A stretch of DNA of 64,000 nt from Hormoscilla sp. GM7CHS1pb (GTDB lineage: Bacteria > Cyanobacteriota > Cyanobacteriia > Cyanobacteriales > Desertifilaceae), in assembly GCA_014323675.1 (NCBI GenBank), contig JACONN010000002.1:2400001-2464000 (forward strand), given 5' to 3'. The position numbers were made by a program, and so were the translations under genes. Each line of letters opens with the position of its first letter. Position 1 is the first letter of the stretch. Below are positions 29,880-39,000 of this stretch, piece after piece. The notes beneath the pieces were generated by a model. The model made no database searches. It was given only the letters and a program-made list of their open reading frames with translations, and was not told where the DNA came from.

Positions 29880-30692
29880 TGTCTAAATTTATGAACACAT
29901 CATCAGATTTATGCTTGCGACCTTCTTGTCCCCACTGTCAAAGTGAGCGAACAGTAAAAAACGGTAGGGGCGAAGCATTCGGGGCTAAAAATTTCGTCTC
30001 CGTTGCCGTCATTTTGCCCGAAGGCTTCGCCCCTCCATAACAAAAAGCAAAAACATAAGTGTAAAGACTGTGGCAGGCAATTTGTTGAAAACCCTACCAA
30101 TAAAACGATATCATCAGAAACAAAAAAGAAAATAGATGGCCTTTTACTTGAGAGAATTTCTTGAGCTGGAATTGCACGTCAAGTTGGAGTTTCCAAAACT
30201 TTGCTCCAAGATTATGTTAATAAAAAATCTGCGGAAACTCCGCGTGAGATAAAGGTTTTAGACAAGCCAAAAGGGAAAATGACTATTGAATGTGATGAAA
30301 TGTGGTCTTTTGTGGAGAATAAAGAAAATAAGCAATGGATTTGGTTAGCGTTAGATACAAAAACTAGAGAAATAGTTGGAGTTTATGTGGGCGAGCGCAG
30401 TCGGGAATCGGCAAAAAAATTGTGGAAATCTTTACCTCCTGTTTATCGGCAATGTGCAGTTTTTTACACAGATTTTTGGGAAGCTTATAACACAGTAATC
30501 CCCAAAAAACGTCATAAACCAGTAGGTAAAGAAACTGGAAAAACTAATCATATTGAAAGGCTAAACAACACATTAAGACAAAGAATTAGTCGTTTGGTTC
30601 GTAAAACATTATCATTCTCCAAGAAACTAGAAAATCACATCGGAGCTATTTGGTATTTTGTACATTATTACAACAAATGTTTATCGGGATAG
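29880..30692 (+). pseudogene. IS1-type transposase with nested palindrome and in-frame stop
   Basis: The N-terminal zinc ribbon begins MSKFMNTSSDLCLRPSCPHC. At 29964-30036 a 73-bp palindromic repeat is inserted. The frame then resumes as NKKQKHKCKDCGRQFVENP, reaches TGA near 30164 after LLLERIS, and continues as AGIARQVGVSK into the catalytic domain. That domain has IECDEMWSFV, VFYTDFWEAY and NHIERLNNTLRQR (DDE-type). Only the last 163 residues are open from a TTG at 30201. The same lesions are present in copy 2. Confidence 0.88.
29964..30036. repeat. Palindromic repeat nested in the IS1 transposase
   Basis: The arms GTAGGGGCGAAGCATTCGGG and CCCGAAGGCTTCGCCCC enclose about 36 bp. Related arms occur at 38716-38793, and the same nested copy at 59905-59977. 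Confidence 0.8.
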
Positions 30693-31060
30693 ATAATGCA
30701 TCACTACATATTTATCACCACCTTCGCTTCAAATAAATCAGCCTCTTCTAAGTCAATGCCCTCAAAGTTTCGTTCGCCCTTGGCATATTGAGCCAGTAGT
30801 TCCTCTGCGCTGATCTTTTGCTCCATCTTACTTACTATTAATCGTGCTGTCACCTGTGTACTCTCTCGGTACTTGTGAGCATTTATGCTTATGATTGACA
30901 AGGTAAAGGATTGTAACGGAAGCCAAAGTTGTTATAATGCTTTTTTAAGATTTGTAACGCAGTCTGCATGGCGATGCCAGTGCGGCCTGGCCCCGGTGGG
31001 GGTGCAGAATGTAAAGATCGATCTTATTTGCTGCTAGATTTGCTAAACAAGGCCAGACCT

Positions 31061-32566
31061 ATGCCAGAACAGAAAGCCTCGATCGCCCAGCATTACCACG
31101 AACGGACCAAGTACGACCCAGAAACTATAGCTGCCAAGAGTCAGGGATTAGACTGGTCGAAACAACCGGTGCCGTTCAAGTCATACAAAATCGGGACGAC
31201 AGTAGACCTGAAGCCCTATTTACAGGAGACGACCAAGAGTGATTGGCAGCGGTTATCCCGGTTCCTGTTTTGCAGCTATGGGGTGACTGCAATGGTGCCG
31301 ACGATGATGGGAGAGCCGTTTTATATGAGGGCGGCCCCCTCGGCAGGGGGGCTGTACCCCGCTGAACTTTATCTGATCTCCCGTGGGACGTCTTTGCTCA
31401 AGCTTGGGTTGTATAACTATCAGCCTCAGACTCATTCTTTGATGCTTTTTTGGGATAATGATGTCTGGGATGAGCTGCTTGCTGCCTGTTTCGGACATCC
31501 ATTACTAAAGATTACCCAGTTGGCAATTGTCGCCACTGCTGTTTTCTATCGATCGGCTTGGCGCTACCAAGACCGTGCCTACCGGCGGATTTTTCTCGAC
31601 ACTGGTCATCTGCTGGGTAATATAGAATTGGCAGGAGCGTTGAATGGCTACCGAGTTCGCTTGATTGGGGGGTTTGTCGATCGCCAGGTGAATGACCTGC
31701 TATATCTAGACTCGCAACAGGAAGGGGCGATCGCCGTCATTCCCCTGACAGAAGAGTCTCTCCCCTCCTACAGAACAGCTTTGGCCTCCAGCATCCAAAG
31801 GGAATATCCCCGCATCCGAGATGGGGAACTGCTAGCATACCTCCATGGCGCTACTGAGATTAAGTCAGATACTCATGATTCTGTCAATTGGCAGGAGGCT
31901 GCTGATGAGGAAACAGGGGAAGATAAATATAATTTCCCATTTTGTCTGAAGGTGTCTACTGCCACGACCCCGATCGCTTTAAAGGACAACCAGAAAAACT
32001 TAGAACAAACCATTCTCAAGCGCCGTTCTACCCGTGCCTACACTGGTGGCGACTTAACCTTAGAGGAACTGAAAGCCTTGTTGGACTTTACCTATCAACC
32101 TCAACATTACCTCGACCAGGGGTTAGATGGCGATCCCGACTATTTTGATTTGAGTTTACTGGAAACCTTCATTGCGGTTTCTGGGGTGACAGGATTAGAA
32201 GAAGGCTGCTATTATTATGCGCCCAAGGCTCAGGAACTCCGACAAATTCGGTTTAAGAACTTCCGACAACAGTTACATTATTTATGTCTGGGGCAAGATT
32301 TGGGGCGGGATGCAGGGGTAGTGTTATTTCATACCGCCGACTTGCAAAAAGCTGTGGAGAAATATGGCGATCGGGTGTATCGCTACCTGCACATGGATGC
32401 GGGTCATCTGGGGCAAAGGTTGAACCTAGCTGCCATCCACCTCAGTTTAGGGGTTAGCGGCATCGGGGGCTTTTTTGACGACCAGGTTAACGATGTTTTA
32501 GGCATTCCTACAGATGAGGCGGTTGTTTACATTACCACCTTGGGGCGTCCTCGTTATAGTAGTTGA
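31061..32566 (+). CDS. SagB-type nitroreductase-family dehydrogenase, two tandem domains
   Basis: 501 residues from ATG 31061. The flavin-dependent nitroreductase fold occurs twice. The first domain has YMRAAPSAGGLYPAELYLIS, then YRRIFLDTGHLLGNIELAG. The second has LKRRSTRAYTGGDLTLEEL and YLHMDAGHLGQRLNLAAIHL, ending VNDVLGIPTDEAVVYITTLG. SagB/ThcOx enzymes oxidise azolines to azoles in peptide natural products, but stand-alone two-domain versions without precursor or cyclodehydratase are common in cyanobacteria, and none is near here. Substrate unknown. The frame opens at 30968, but the first 31 residues look non-coding. Confidence 0.85.
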   Translation: MPEQKASIAQHYHERTKYDPETIAAKSQGLDWSKQPVPFKSYKIGTTVDLKPYLQETTKSDWQRLSRFLFCSYGVTAMVPTMMGEPFYMRAAPSAGGLYPAELYLISRGTSLLKLGLYNYQPQTHSLMLFWDNDVWDELLAACFGHPLLKITQLAIVATAVFYRSAWRYQDRAYRRIFLDTGHLLGNIELAGALNGYRVRLIGGFVDRQVNDLLYLDSQQEGAIAVIPLTEESLPSYRTALASSIQREYPRIRDGELLAYLHGATEIKSDTHDSVNWQEAADEETGEDKYNFPFCLKVSTATTPIALKDNQKNLEQTILKRRSTRAYTGGDLTLEELKALLDFTYQPQHYLDQGLDGDPDYFDLSLLETFIAVSGVTGLEEGCYYYAPKAQELRQIRFKNFRQQLHYLCLGQDLGRDAGVVLFHTADLQKAVEKYGDRVYRYLHMDAGHLGQRLNLAAIHLSLGVSGIGGFFDDQVNDVLGIPTDEAVVYITTLGRPRYSS

Positions 32567-32773
32567 TTGACAGCCCTGTTCGCGTTTAGAGAATAGAAGT
32601 TGCATTATGAGATAATGGATGCCTTCGCGGCTAATGGCTGATTGACTATTATAGCTACAGGTCGTTTCATCTGACAGCGAGGCAAGTAGAACTGCCCATC
32701 TTCGTCAACCAGAATTTAAATCTTGCAAAAACGTGAGATAATTCTCTGTAGGTAACACAAATCCATTACGGAA
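32567..32773. other. Non-coding interval before the glucosidase gene
   Basis: About 207 bp with a GATAAT box at 32737, suited as a -10 element for the next gene, but no strong -35. No repeat recognised. Confidence 0.35.
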
Positions 32774-35700
32774 ATGAAGATTATCCGCTTGACAATGATG
32801 ATTGTGCTGGCACTGGCTGCACTTTTATGGGTGCAACCGGCTGCCAAAGCTGACGTGTTTCGAACCCAATTCCAAACGTCCGATGCCTACTTAACGGTCG
32901 AAGTCCTTGACGATGACCTGATCCATTTTGAGCTGTCCTCGGTGGGAAACCCTCCAGATCCTAGCGAGGCCATCTACAGTTCGCCGATGGTGTTTAAAAC
33001 CAATTATGCCGGTCCAGCTTCGGTTTCGAGATCGGGAAATGCGATCGAAACGAGCAATGTCCGCTTGGAAATAGACCCCAATAATCTCTGCATTCGGGCA
33101 ACTGATAAGACCAAACAGGATGCTTATCTGACAACTATCTGTCCGGCAGATCTAAATCAAGCCTTCAAGGGATTAAATATAGATCCCGGTCTTACCCAAA
33201 ACGTTTACGGATTGGGAGAAGAGTTTAAAATTCCCGGTAACGCAGATGGTGACTGGACTGCTCTGGGGGTGCGGGAAGGCGGACCCTTGGGCAACTCTTT
33301 CCGACAGTTTGACGGCGGGGCAACTGGAAACATTCAAATTCCAGTTTACTATGCTGTCGGTGACGATAATCTCAACTATGCTTTGTTTGCCGATAATGTT
33401 TACAAACAGCGTTGGGATTTTAATGCTTATTGGTGGCAAGCTCGCATGTACGGAGACCAAATCCGTTTTTACCTGATGACAGGTGATGACCTCCCGGATT
33501 TACGCTCTGATTATATGGAGTTAGTTGGCCGTCCTCCAGTCCCGCCTCGCAATGCTTTTGGTCTTTGGGTTTCGGAGTTCGGTTACGATAACTGGGACCA
33601 AATTGACGAGCTTTTGAGCGGCCTGCGGAAGGATAATTTTCCTGTAGATGGTTTTGTTCTCGACCTCCAGTGGTTTGGTGGCGTTACTCTCAATCATCCC
33701 GGCGGTAGTGCTATGGGACGAATTAATTGGGATGAGAACCAAGAACCTCTAGTGGCTGACGATCGCTATTACTTCCCCAATCCGGCAGCCAAAATTAAAG
33801 CCTACGCAGATGATGATATTCGGTTGACAGCCATTGAGGAATCCTATCTGGCAAACACCACCGATACATACCAACAGATGCCAGAGTATTTGACTGCTTA
33901 TCAACGGACAAATAACGTCTGCGATCCCAACCAACAATTTAATCCTACCCAAATATACGCTACCGACTTTTGGGGAATCGGTCGCATGATTGATTGGTCC
34001 GATCCACAAGCAGGAGAGTGGGTCCATAAAGAGCGGCGCTATCCTAATTTGGCGAGTTTGGGAGTTAACGTTCATTGGACCGATTTAGGCGAACCAGAAC
34101 GGTATGACGCCAGTGCCTGTTATGAAGGTGTGGAAGTTACTGCCTCTGGGATTAAGAACGAGCATAGCGATATCAACAATCTTTACAACCTCCTCTGGGA
34201 TGAATCCATCTGGAAAGGTTACGTAGATAACCAAGATATTCCCAATAATTTGGGGATAACCAATCAGCGTCCCTTCCTCTTGAGCCGATCGGGAGCGGGT
34301 GGGATTCAGCGCTATGGGGCAGCTTTGTGGTCGGCAGATATTGGATCGAGACTTTCTTCCCTTGCTACCCATTCTAACGCCCAGATGCACGTGTCCTTCT
34401 CCGGCATCGATTACTACGGATCTGATATTGGCGGTTTCCGCAAGGAAGCAATGCCTTACAACGATCGGCAAGGAGCCTATCGCGGGTATGAGGACGAAAT
34501 GTACACTCAATGGTTTGCCAATGGTGCTTGGTTTGATGTGCCAGTGCGTCCCCACACCGATAAGGAATTTGTTGACGCCTATCCTCCCTATCAAACTTCT
34601 CCTGACTTGATTGGCAAGGTAGACAGTAATTTGGCTAACATTCGCCAACGCTATGAACTGACTCCTTACTACTACAGTCTGGCCTATAAAGCCTATCTGG
34701 AAGGCGAACCCGTGATTGCACCTCCAGTGTTTTACTATCAAAACGATCCCCAGGTGCGGCAGATGGGCAACGAGAAATCGATCAGTCGCGATTTGTTGGT
34801 GGCTATTATTGCTCGGCACGGAGAGTACCAGCGCAACGTCTATTTGCCAGCAGGCAAGTGGATTGACTACTATTCCAATGAATGGATTGAGAGTGCGGGT
34901 GAAAATCTAGAAAATGTTCCGGCTTATCGGGATGGTTTGTTCCGGTTACCGGCCTTTGCCCGTGCGGGAGCGATTATTCCCACCATGTACGTGGACGAAC
35001 ATACTAAGGATGTTTTCGGACACAGGAAAGATGGTAGCGCTGCTCGTGACGAGTTAGTGATTCGGGTTTATGCTGACTCCAATCCTACGAGCTTTACCTT
35101 GTACGAAGATGACGGTACGACCTTGGATTATGATGCTAACGGTCGTCCTATTTATCAGTACCGCACCACTCAATTGACCCAAGAGCAAGACTCCAATACC
35201 GTTAAGGTTACTATTGGCGCTGCGGTCAATGTTAACGGAGACTCTCCCTTCCCGGGTGCCGTTACCTCCCGTCAGAATGTAGTTCGCTTGGTAGTGGATA
35301 ATGCTCAGGCGACTGGAGTTACCTTAAATGGTGCATCTTTACCAGAATTGAATTCAATTGCAGAGTTTGAATCTGCCAGTCAGGGTTGGTTTAATGCTGG
35401 CCACAATCTAATTTTGGCTAAATCTGACTCCCAGAGTGTCGATACTATCAAGACTTTCAGCTTTGACTTGGCTCCAGTTGCTCCTTCTACTTCCGTCAAT
35501 TTGGTTTGCGATCGGGGCTTCACTACTACCGGTAATAGCATCTATGCTGTAGGTAGTATTCCGGCTTTGGGTGAATGGAATCCAGCTAACGCTGTCAAAT
35601 TGGAGCCAAACGTCTACTATCAATATATCATTGACGGACGCAGCAATCCCGGACCTGATGCTCCTATTTGGACGGGAATTATTTCTGATTTAGAGCCAAA

Positions 35701-35833
35701 TACTTCTTTTGAATGGAAGTGTATTAACCGCTCGGAAACCGATCCAAGTTACGTTACTTTCCAACCTGGAAATAACAACGTTCACGTAACGGGGGCTTCT
35801 GGTTATTCTGGACAGAGTTACGGCAGCTTATAA
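32774..35833 (+). CDS. Secreted GH31 alpha-glucosidase-type enzyme with C-terminal CBM20
   Basis: 1019 residues. A signal peptide (MKIIRLTMMIVLALAALLWV, cleavage near AKA) directs export. The GH31 barrel shows DGFVLDLQWFGGV and VNVHWTDLGEPER at the nucleophile region. FLLSRSGAGGIQRYGAALWS and SGIDYYGSDIGGF follow, the latter two being strong GH31 signatures. A beta-sandwich follows (LYEDDGTTLDYDANG), then a starch-binding CBM20 from about residue 910 (NSIYAVGSIPALGEWNPANA and VYYQYIIDG). Extracellular or periplasmic degradation of alpha-glucans is inferred; transglycosylation is also possible. A terminator follows immediately. Full length. Confidence 0.92.
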   Translation: MKIIRLTMMIVLALAALLWVQPAAKADVFRTQFQTSDAYLTVEVLDDDLIHFELSSVGNPPDPSEAIYSSPMVFKTNYAGPASVSRSGNAIETSNVRLEIDPNNLCIRATDKTKQDAYLTTICPADLNQAFKGLNIDPGLTQNVYGLGEEFKIPGNADGDWTALGVREGGPLGNSFRQFDGGATGNIQIPVYYAVGDDNLNYALFADNVYKQRWDFNAYWWQARMYGDQIRFYLMTGDDLPDLRSDYMELVGRPPVPPRNAFGLWVSEFGYDNWDQIDELLSGLRKDNFPVDGFVLDLQWFGGVTLNHPGGSAMGRINWDENQEPLVADDRYYFPNPAAKIKAYADDDIRLTAIEESYLANTTDTYQQMPEYLTAYQRTNNVCDPNQQFNPTQIYATDFWGIGRMIDWSDPQAGEWVHKERRYPNLASLGVNVHWTDLGEPERYDASACYEGVEVTASGIKNEHSDINNLYNLLWDESIWKGYVDNQDIPNNLGITNQRPFLLSRSGAGGIQRYGAALWSADIGSRLSSLATHSNAQMHVSFSGIDYYGSDIGGFRKEAMPYNDRQGAYRGYEDEMYTQWFANGAWFDVPVRPHTDKEFVDAYPPYQTSPDLIGKVDSNLANIRQRYELTPYYYSLAYKAYLEGEPVIAPPVFYYQNDPQVRQMGNEKSISRDLLVAIIARHGEYQRNVYLPAGKWIDYYSNEWIESAGENLENVPAYRDGLFRLPAFARAGAIIPTMYVDEHTKDVFGHRKDGSAARDELVIRVYADSNPTSFTLYEDDGTTLDYDANGRPIYQYRTTQLTQEQDSNTVKVTIGAAVNVNGDSPFPGAVTSRQNVVRLVVDNAQATGVTLNGASLPELNSIAEFESASQGWFNAGHNLILAKSDSQSVDTIKTFSFDLAPVAPSTSVNLVCDRGFTTTGNSIYAVGSIPALGEWNPANAVKLEPNVYYQYIIDGRSNPGPDAPIWTGIISDLEPNTSFEWKCINRSETDPSYVTFQPGNNNVHVTGASGYSGQSYGSL

Positions 35834-35851
35834 TCTCTATAGCGCTATTTG

Positions 35852-35879
35852 AGAGGTTGATTGTATCAACCTCTTTTTC
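35852..35879 (+). terminator. Rho-independent terminator after the glucosidase gene
   Basis: The stem AGAGGTTGA pairs with TCAACCTCT, with a five-base loop and a following T run. It lies 19 bp after the stop at 35833. Confidence 0.85.
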
Positions 35880-36037
35880 TAGAGCAGCAAGTAGTTATAA
35901 ACCGGGTTGCCCAACGGGTGCATCTCACACTTGGGTTTATGAACGAAACCATACCGAAAATTGCGCTCAATTTTCGGTTATTCAATCGTATTTGATAATT
36001 GCCAATTTTCAATTTATTAAAGGGGATAGAATTGCCA

Positions 36038-36610
36038 ATGGTTCAGACTCCAATCAAACAACTTACTCTGGAGGAGTTTCTGGCCTTACCGGAAACAAAA
36101 CCAGCTAGCGAATATATCAACGGTCAAGTATTACAAAAGTCCATGCCCCAAGGACAACATAGCCGCATTCAGCAGAAACTGCTCGATGCTATTAATGCCG
36201 TGGCCGAACCTGAATCTATTGCTTTAGCATTACCGGAGTTACGCTGTACCTTTGGAGGTCGTTCCACGGTTCCCGATATCGCCCTGTTTAGATGGGAGAG
36301 ACTCTCTACTAATGCCGATGGGACGATCGGGAATTCTTTTACAACCCATCTGGACTGGACGATTGAAATTCTCAGTCCGGACCAACTAGCAACTCGGGTG
36401 ACTCGCAACATTTTCCACTGTCTCAACCACGGCACCGAATTAGGTTGGCTGATAGATCCCGGAGAGGAACTCATACTTACCTACAATTTGAATTCGCCCC
36501 CCGGGTTGTTTGAGATCGGTAATGATGTTTTGTTACCCGTTCCTAGCTTTCTCCCCCATTTACAATTGACTGCGAGTCAAATCTTTGGTTGGTTGCGCAT
36601 CAGGGGGTAA
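36038..36610 (+). CDS. Uma2 family (DUF820) endonuclease-like protein
   Basis: 190 residues from ATG 36038. The DUF820 start MVQTPIKQLTLEEFLALPET is clear. The restriction-fold core is STVPDIALFRWERL, WTIEILSPDQ and LNHGTELGWLIDPGEELIL. ATG 35999 would add 13 residues unlike the family. Truncated relatives at 16720 and 37486 share its first part, so this may be the parental gene of those fragments. Confidence 0.85.
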   Translation: MVQTPIKQLTLEEFLALPETKPASEYINGQVLQKSMPQGQHSRIQQKLLDAINAVAEPESIALALPELRCTFGGRSTVPDIALFRWERLSTNADGTIGNSFTTHLDWTIEILSPDQLATRVTRNIFHCLNHGTELGWLIDPGEELILTYNLNSPPGLFEIGNDVLLPVPSFLPHLQLTASQIFGWLRIRG

Positions 36611-36802
36611 TAGTAACGCTACCACGCCGGAACCCTTTCCCAGGCGGGAGGGAAGGATCCCGAACCCGTTCCCAGGCGGAGCCGTGGGAACGAGGGGTCC
36701 GGCTACACAAACAAAGCCCGCCTGCGCGGGCTTATCTCTCGTTCCCTGTCTCCGGCAGGGAACGCGCTCTTGAGGCTCTGCCTCCGTGTTATCCCTAGTT
36801 CC
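36611..36802. repeat. GC-rich dispersed repeat cluster
   Basis: Repeated CCCAGGCGG and GGCAGGGAACGCGCTCTTGA units fill the interval. A strong hairpin AAGCCCGCCTGCGCGGGCTT (36717-36736) has no T run. No gene. Confidence 0.6.
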
Positions 36803-36894
36803 CTAGTTCCCTGTCTCTGGCAGGGAACGCGCTCTTGAGGCTCTGCCTCCAGTGTTGGGAAACATTAACGAATCATTTAGACTGGCTATAGTTC
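36803..36894. repeat. 92-bp dispersed repeat, copy 2
   Basis: Matches 26950-27041. It overlaps the read-through end of the DUF433 remnant on the opposite strand. Confidence 0.85.
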
Positions 36895-37266
36895 GGAAAA
36901 ATTTAATTGTAACTCTTCTGGTACGATTGCTATAATGAAAATCGTACCCATTATACCATGATACCAAGGAAGACTCATTTGTGTGACCGGACTTGAGTGT
37001 CCGGTTGCGTTTTTGCTCGGACCGCACTCTCTGACCCCACTCCAACCAGTCAGTCAGATAGGCACTGACTTTTTCTTTTTCGTGATAATAATAAAGAATC
37101 GTAGCATAAATTTGTTCTAATGTCAGCGCCCGATAGGTGCGGACAATTTATCTGGAGTTTGACATTGATGAATGAAACAATAAAGAATAGTTTCAATGCC
37201 CATCCGCGTGCTTTTAAGGCGAATGTCGTCAGGGGCGAGAAAGTCAAAGTAGTCTTCTAGTTGCAT
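36895..37266 (-). pseudogene. DUF433-type antitoxin remnant
   Basis: ATG 37266 reads MQLEDYFDFLAPDDIRLKST then MGIETILYCFIHQCQTPDK, the typical DUF433 beginning. A one-base shift near 37133 breaks it, and the next frame gives YRALTLEQIYATILYYYHEK, then EKVSAYLTDWLEWGQRVR. DUF433 proteins usually precede a PIN-like toxin gene, which is absent here. The stop of the second part lies in repeat DNA. Confidence 0.72.
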
Positions 37267-37485
37267 TGGCCACTCGATATGATTAACTCAGTTACTATAG
37301 TGTAAACTGCTCAACGTTTGGAGGCGAAAGGGGCGATCGCCCCATCTCGTACCAGATATGATACCATAGTTTGAGCGGGTGTCGGGCGATTCGCGCAGCG
37401 GAGGGTTCACACTACGAGATCGGGGTCACGGCAGCGGCTACTGGCGCGAGCAGAAGCATAAGAAACTAAAAGGAATAGAATTGCC

Positions 37486-37660
37486 AATGGTTCAGACTCC
37501 AATCAAACAACTCACGTTGTTGAGTTTCTGGCCTTACCGAAAACGAAACCGGCCAGTGAGTATCAACGGTCAAGTGTCACAAAAGTCCATGCCCCAATGA
37601 CAACATAGCTGCATTCAACAGAAACTGCTCGATGCTATTAATGCCGTGGCCTTCGATGCA
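37486..37660 (+). pseudogene. Truncated Uma2 gene fragment, copy 2
   Basis: MVQTPIKQLTL is followed by a frame change and a short deletion, then SINGQVSQKSMPQ, a stop, and IQQKLLDAINAVA. It is related to the gene at 36038 and to the fragment at 16720-16844, and breaks at TGGCC into a repeat. Confidence 0.75.
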
Positions 37661-37695
37661 CTCCGCGCAAACTCCGCCTACGCGATCGGCCCGCG

Positions 37696-37768
37696 GACTT
37701 TCGTTTCCGGAGCACCCACCTATGTTGTGCGCAGGAAACGACACAACAGGTGCTCCGGGAAACGACCG
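37696..37768. repeat. Palindromic element (~69-bp family), copy b
   Basis: GTTTCCGGAGCACCCACC opposes GGTGCTCCGGGAAAC, inner stem TGTTGTG with CACAACA. The equivalent site in the other duplicate (about 16730) lacks it. Confidence 0.85.
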
Positions 37769-37816
37769 AAAAATCGGATATTAAAATAGAGAAGACCCCC
37801 TAGTAGGAGATTGGCA

Positions 37817-38644
37817 ATGAACAAACTAGCAACGCTACCCACCCAATCCCATCCGCCTCTTTCCCCTCGGCAGACCTTGCCGACAATGTACGACCTGCCC
37901 AGCGAAGATCCCGAGGAGATCTCCATGCCAGACCAATATCACGGACTACAGTCAACGCTGTTGGAAGACACTTTCAAACCGAGGAATATTGCCTCGGAGC
38001 AAGTGTTTGTGGCATCCGACCTCAACATTTACTACGATCTCCGCAATCTCAATTGGTACAAACGCCCAGATTGGTTTGCGGTGGTAGGAGTAGAGCGACT
38101 CTACGAAGGCCGCGATCTGCGGGATAGCTACGTGATCTGGCAAGAACTGGTGAGTCCATTTGCGATCGTTGAGCTATTATCGCCCAGTACGGAAAATGAA
38201 GATTTGGGACGGACGGTGCGCCAACCGGGAAACCCGCCTACCAAGTGGCAAGTATACGAGCAAATACTGCAAGTGCCTTACTACATAGTGTTCAGTCGGG
38301 AAAAAGATGAATTCCAGGCATTTCATCTAGTAGCCGGTCAATACAAACCAGTTTCGTTGACTGACGGGCATTTGCCGATTTTACAGTTGGAGCTGAGTTT
38401 AGGCTTGTGGCGGGGCAGTTATAAAGGTGTTAACCGTCTGTGGTTGCGGTGGTTTACATCTGATGGTGAATTGATTTTAACTCCTGATGAGGAAGCAGCG
38501 GCAGCTCAACAGCGACTTCAAGAAGCCGAGCAACAAGCTACCGAAGCCCAACAACGAGCCACTGAAGCCGAGCAACGAGCTGAACGGCTAGCAGCAAAAC
38601 TGCGCGAGTTGAATATTGACCCAGACTCGATGTCTCTGGGGTAG
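37817..38644 (+). CDS. Uma2 family (DUF820) endonuclease-like protein, copy 2
   Basis: 275 residues from ATG 37817. It matches the protein at 15892-16677 almost residue for residue, with one E-to-K change seen near GQYKPVSLTD. It has 14 extra residues in the coiled coil, where EAEQQATEAQQRATEAEQ repeats. The expansion is a multiple of seven, preserving heptad register. Active-site pattern as in copy 1. Presumed functional. Confidence 0.88.
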   Translation: MNKLATLPTQSHPPLSPRQTLPTMYDLPSEDPEEISMPDQYHGLQSTLLEDTFKPRNIASEQVFVASDLNIYYDLRNLNWYKRPDWFAVVGVERLYEGRDLRDSYVIWQELVSPFAIVELLSPSTENEDLGRTVRQPGNPPTKWQVYEQILQVPYYIVFSREKDEFQAFHLVAGQYKPVSLTDGHLPILQLELSLGLWRGSYKGVNRLWLRWFTSDGELILTPDEEAAAAQQRLQEAEQQATEAQQRATEAEQRAERLAAKLRELNIDPDSMSLG

Positions 38645-38715
38645 TGCGAGTTCGGTGTTCCCCCCTCGTTCCCACGGGTGTGGTCAAAAACAGTTGGTAC
38701 GGGGAGATCCTCGCG

Positions 38716-38793
38716 GGGGCAGGGCGAAGCATTCGGGAAGGACATCTATCTTGTGATGTCATCATTTGCGCAAGAATGCCAGTCGCCCCTACA
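38716..38793. repeat. Palindromic repeat related to the one nested in IS1
   Basis: GGGCGAAGCATTCGGG on the left and GAATGCCAGTCGCCCC on the right enclose about 45 bp. Present only in duplicate copy 2. Confidence 0.6.
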
Positions 38794-39000
38794 GTTATCG
38801 GCGACAAATGACTATCAACTACTTTTGACCACACCCCGTTCCCACGGCTCTGCCTGGGAACGTGCGACTAGCGCTCCCGGGGAACACCGAAAGCGATCGC
38901 CGGGGTAGGGTGCGATCGGGAGGCGGAGTGGGGCAGGGTCATGCCCAGGTTAAAATGAGCCTTGGCAAAGGTGGCGTTGAATCGGATCGCCGTTTCATAA

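Larger units (their letters stand above)
29707..30722 (+). mobile_element. IS1-type insertion sequence, copy 1 (1016 bp)
   Basis: The ends are GGTAGTGATAAATATGTAGT and, reversed, GGTGGTGATAAATATGTAGT, one mismatch in 20. A perfect 9-bp duplication TTCGCTTCA lies at 29698-29706 and 30723-30731, as expected for IS1. A copy that appears identical lies at 59648-60663. Confidence 0.93.
29262..30826 (-). pseudogene. Pentapeptide-repeat protein interrupted by an IS1-type element
   Basis: ATG 30826 gives MEQKISAEELLAQYAKGERN, then FEGIDLEEADLFEA, where the IS begins. Removing the IS and one 9-bp duplicate gives an exact join to NLRGINLKGSNLTQ. About 20 more pentapeptide units follow (A[NDQ]L pattern) to TIFPDGHWQSIS at 29262. 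The fold would be a right-handed quadrilateral beta-helix; function unknown. The downstream half can still be read from ATG 29567, but it lacks the N-terminal cap. Confidence 0.88.
37556..39000. repeat. Segmental duplication, copy 2 (Uma2 locus)
   Basis: Matches 15691-16844 inverted. Extra material relative to copy 1 consists of the palindrome region at about 37675-37768, 42 bp inside the coiled coil, and about 190 bp at 38665-38870 that carries a GGGGCGAAGCATTCGGG-type palindrome. The ISKra4 copy abuts its right end. Confidence 0.85.

Noticed and set aside
31061-32566. Azole-containing peptide gene cluster around the SagB-type gene
   Set aside because: No precursor peptide, cyclodehydratase or transporter gene occurs near it.
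34085-34819. Long minus-strand frame opposite the GH31 gene
   Set aside because: Shadow of the glucosidase coding strand with no start signal.
36717-36736. Terminator hairpin AAGCCCGCCTGCGCGGGCTT
   Set aside because: No T run follows, and it lies within dispersed repeats more than 100 bp past the gene end.
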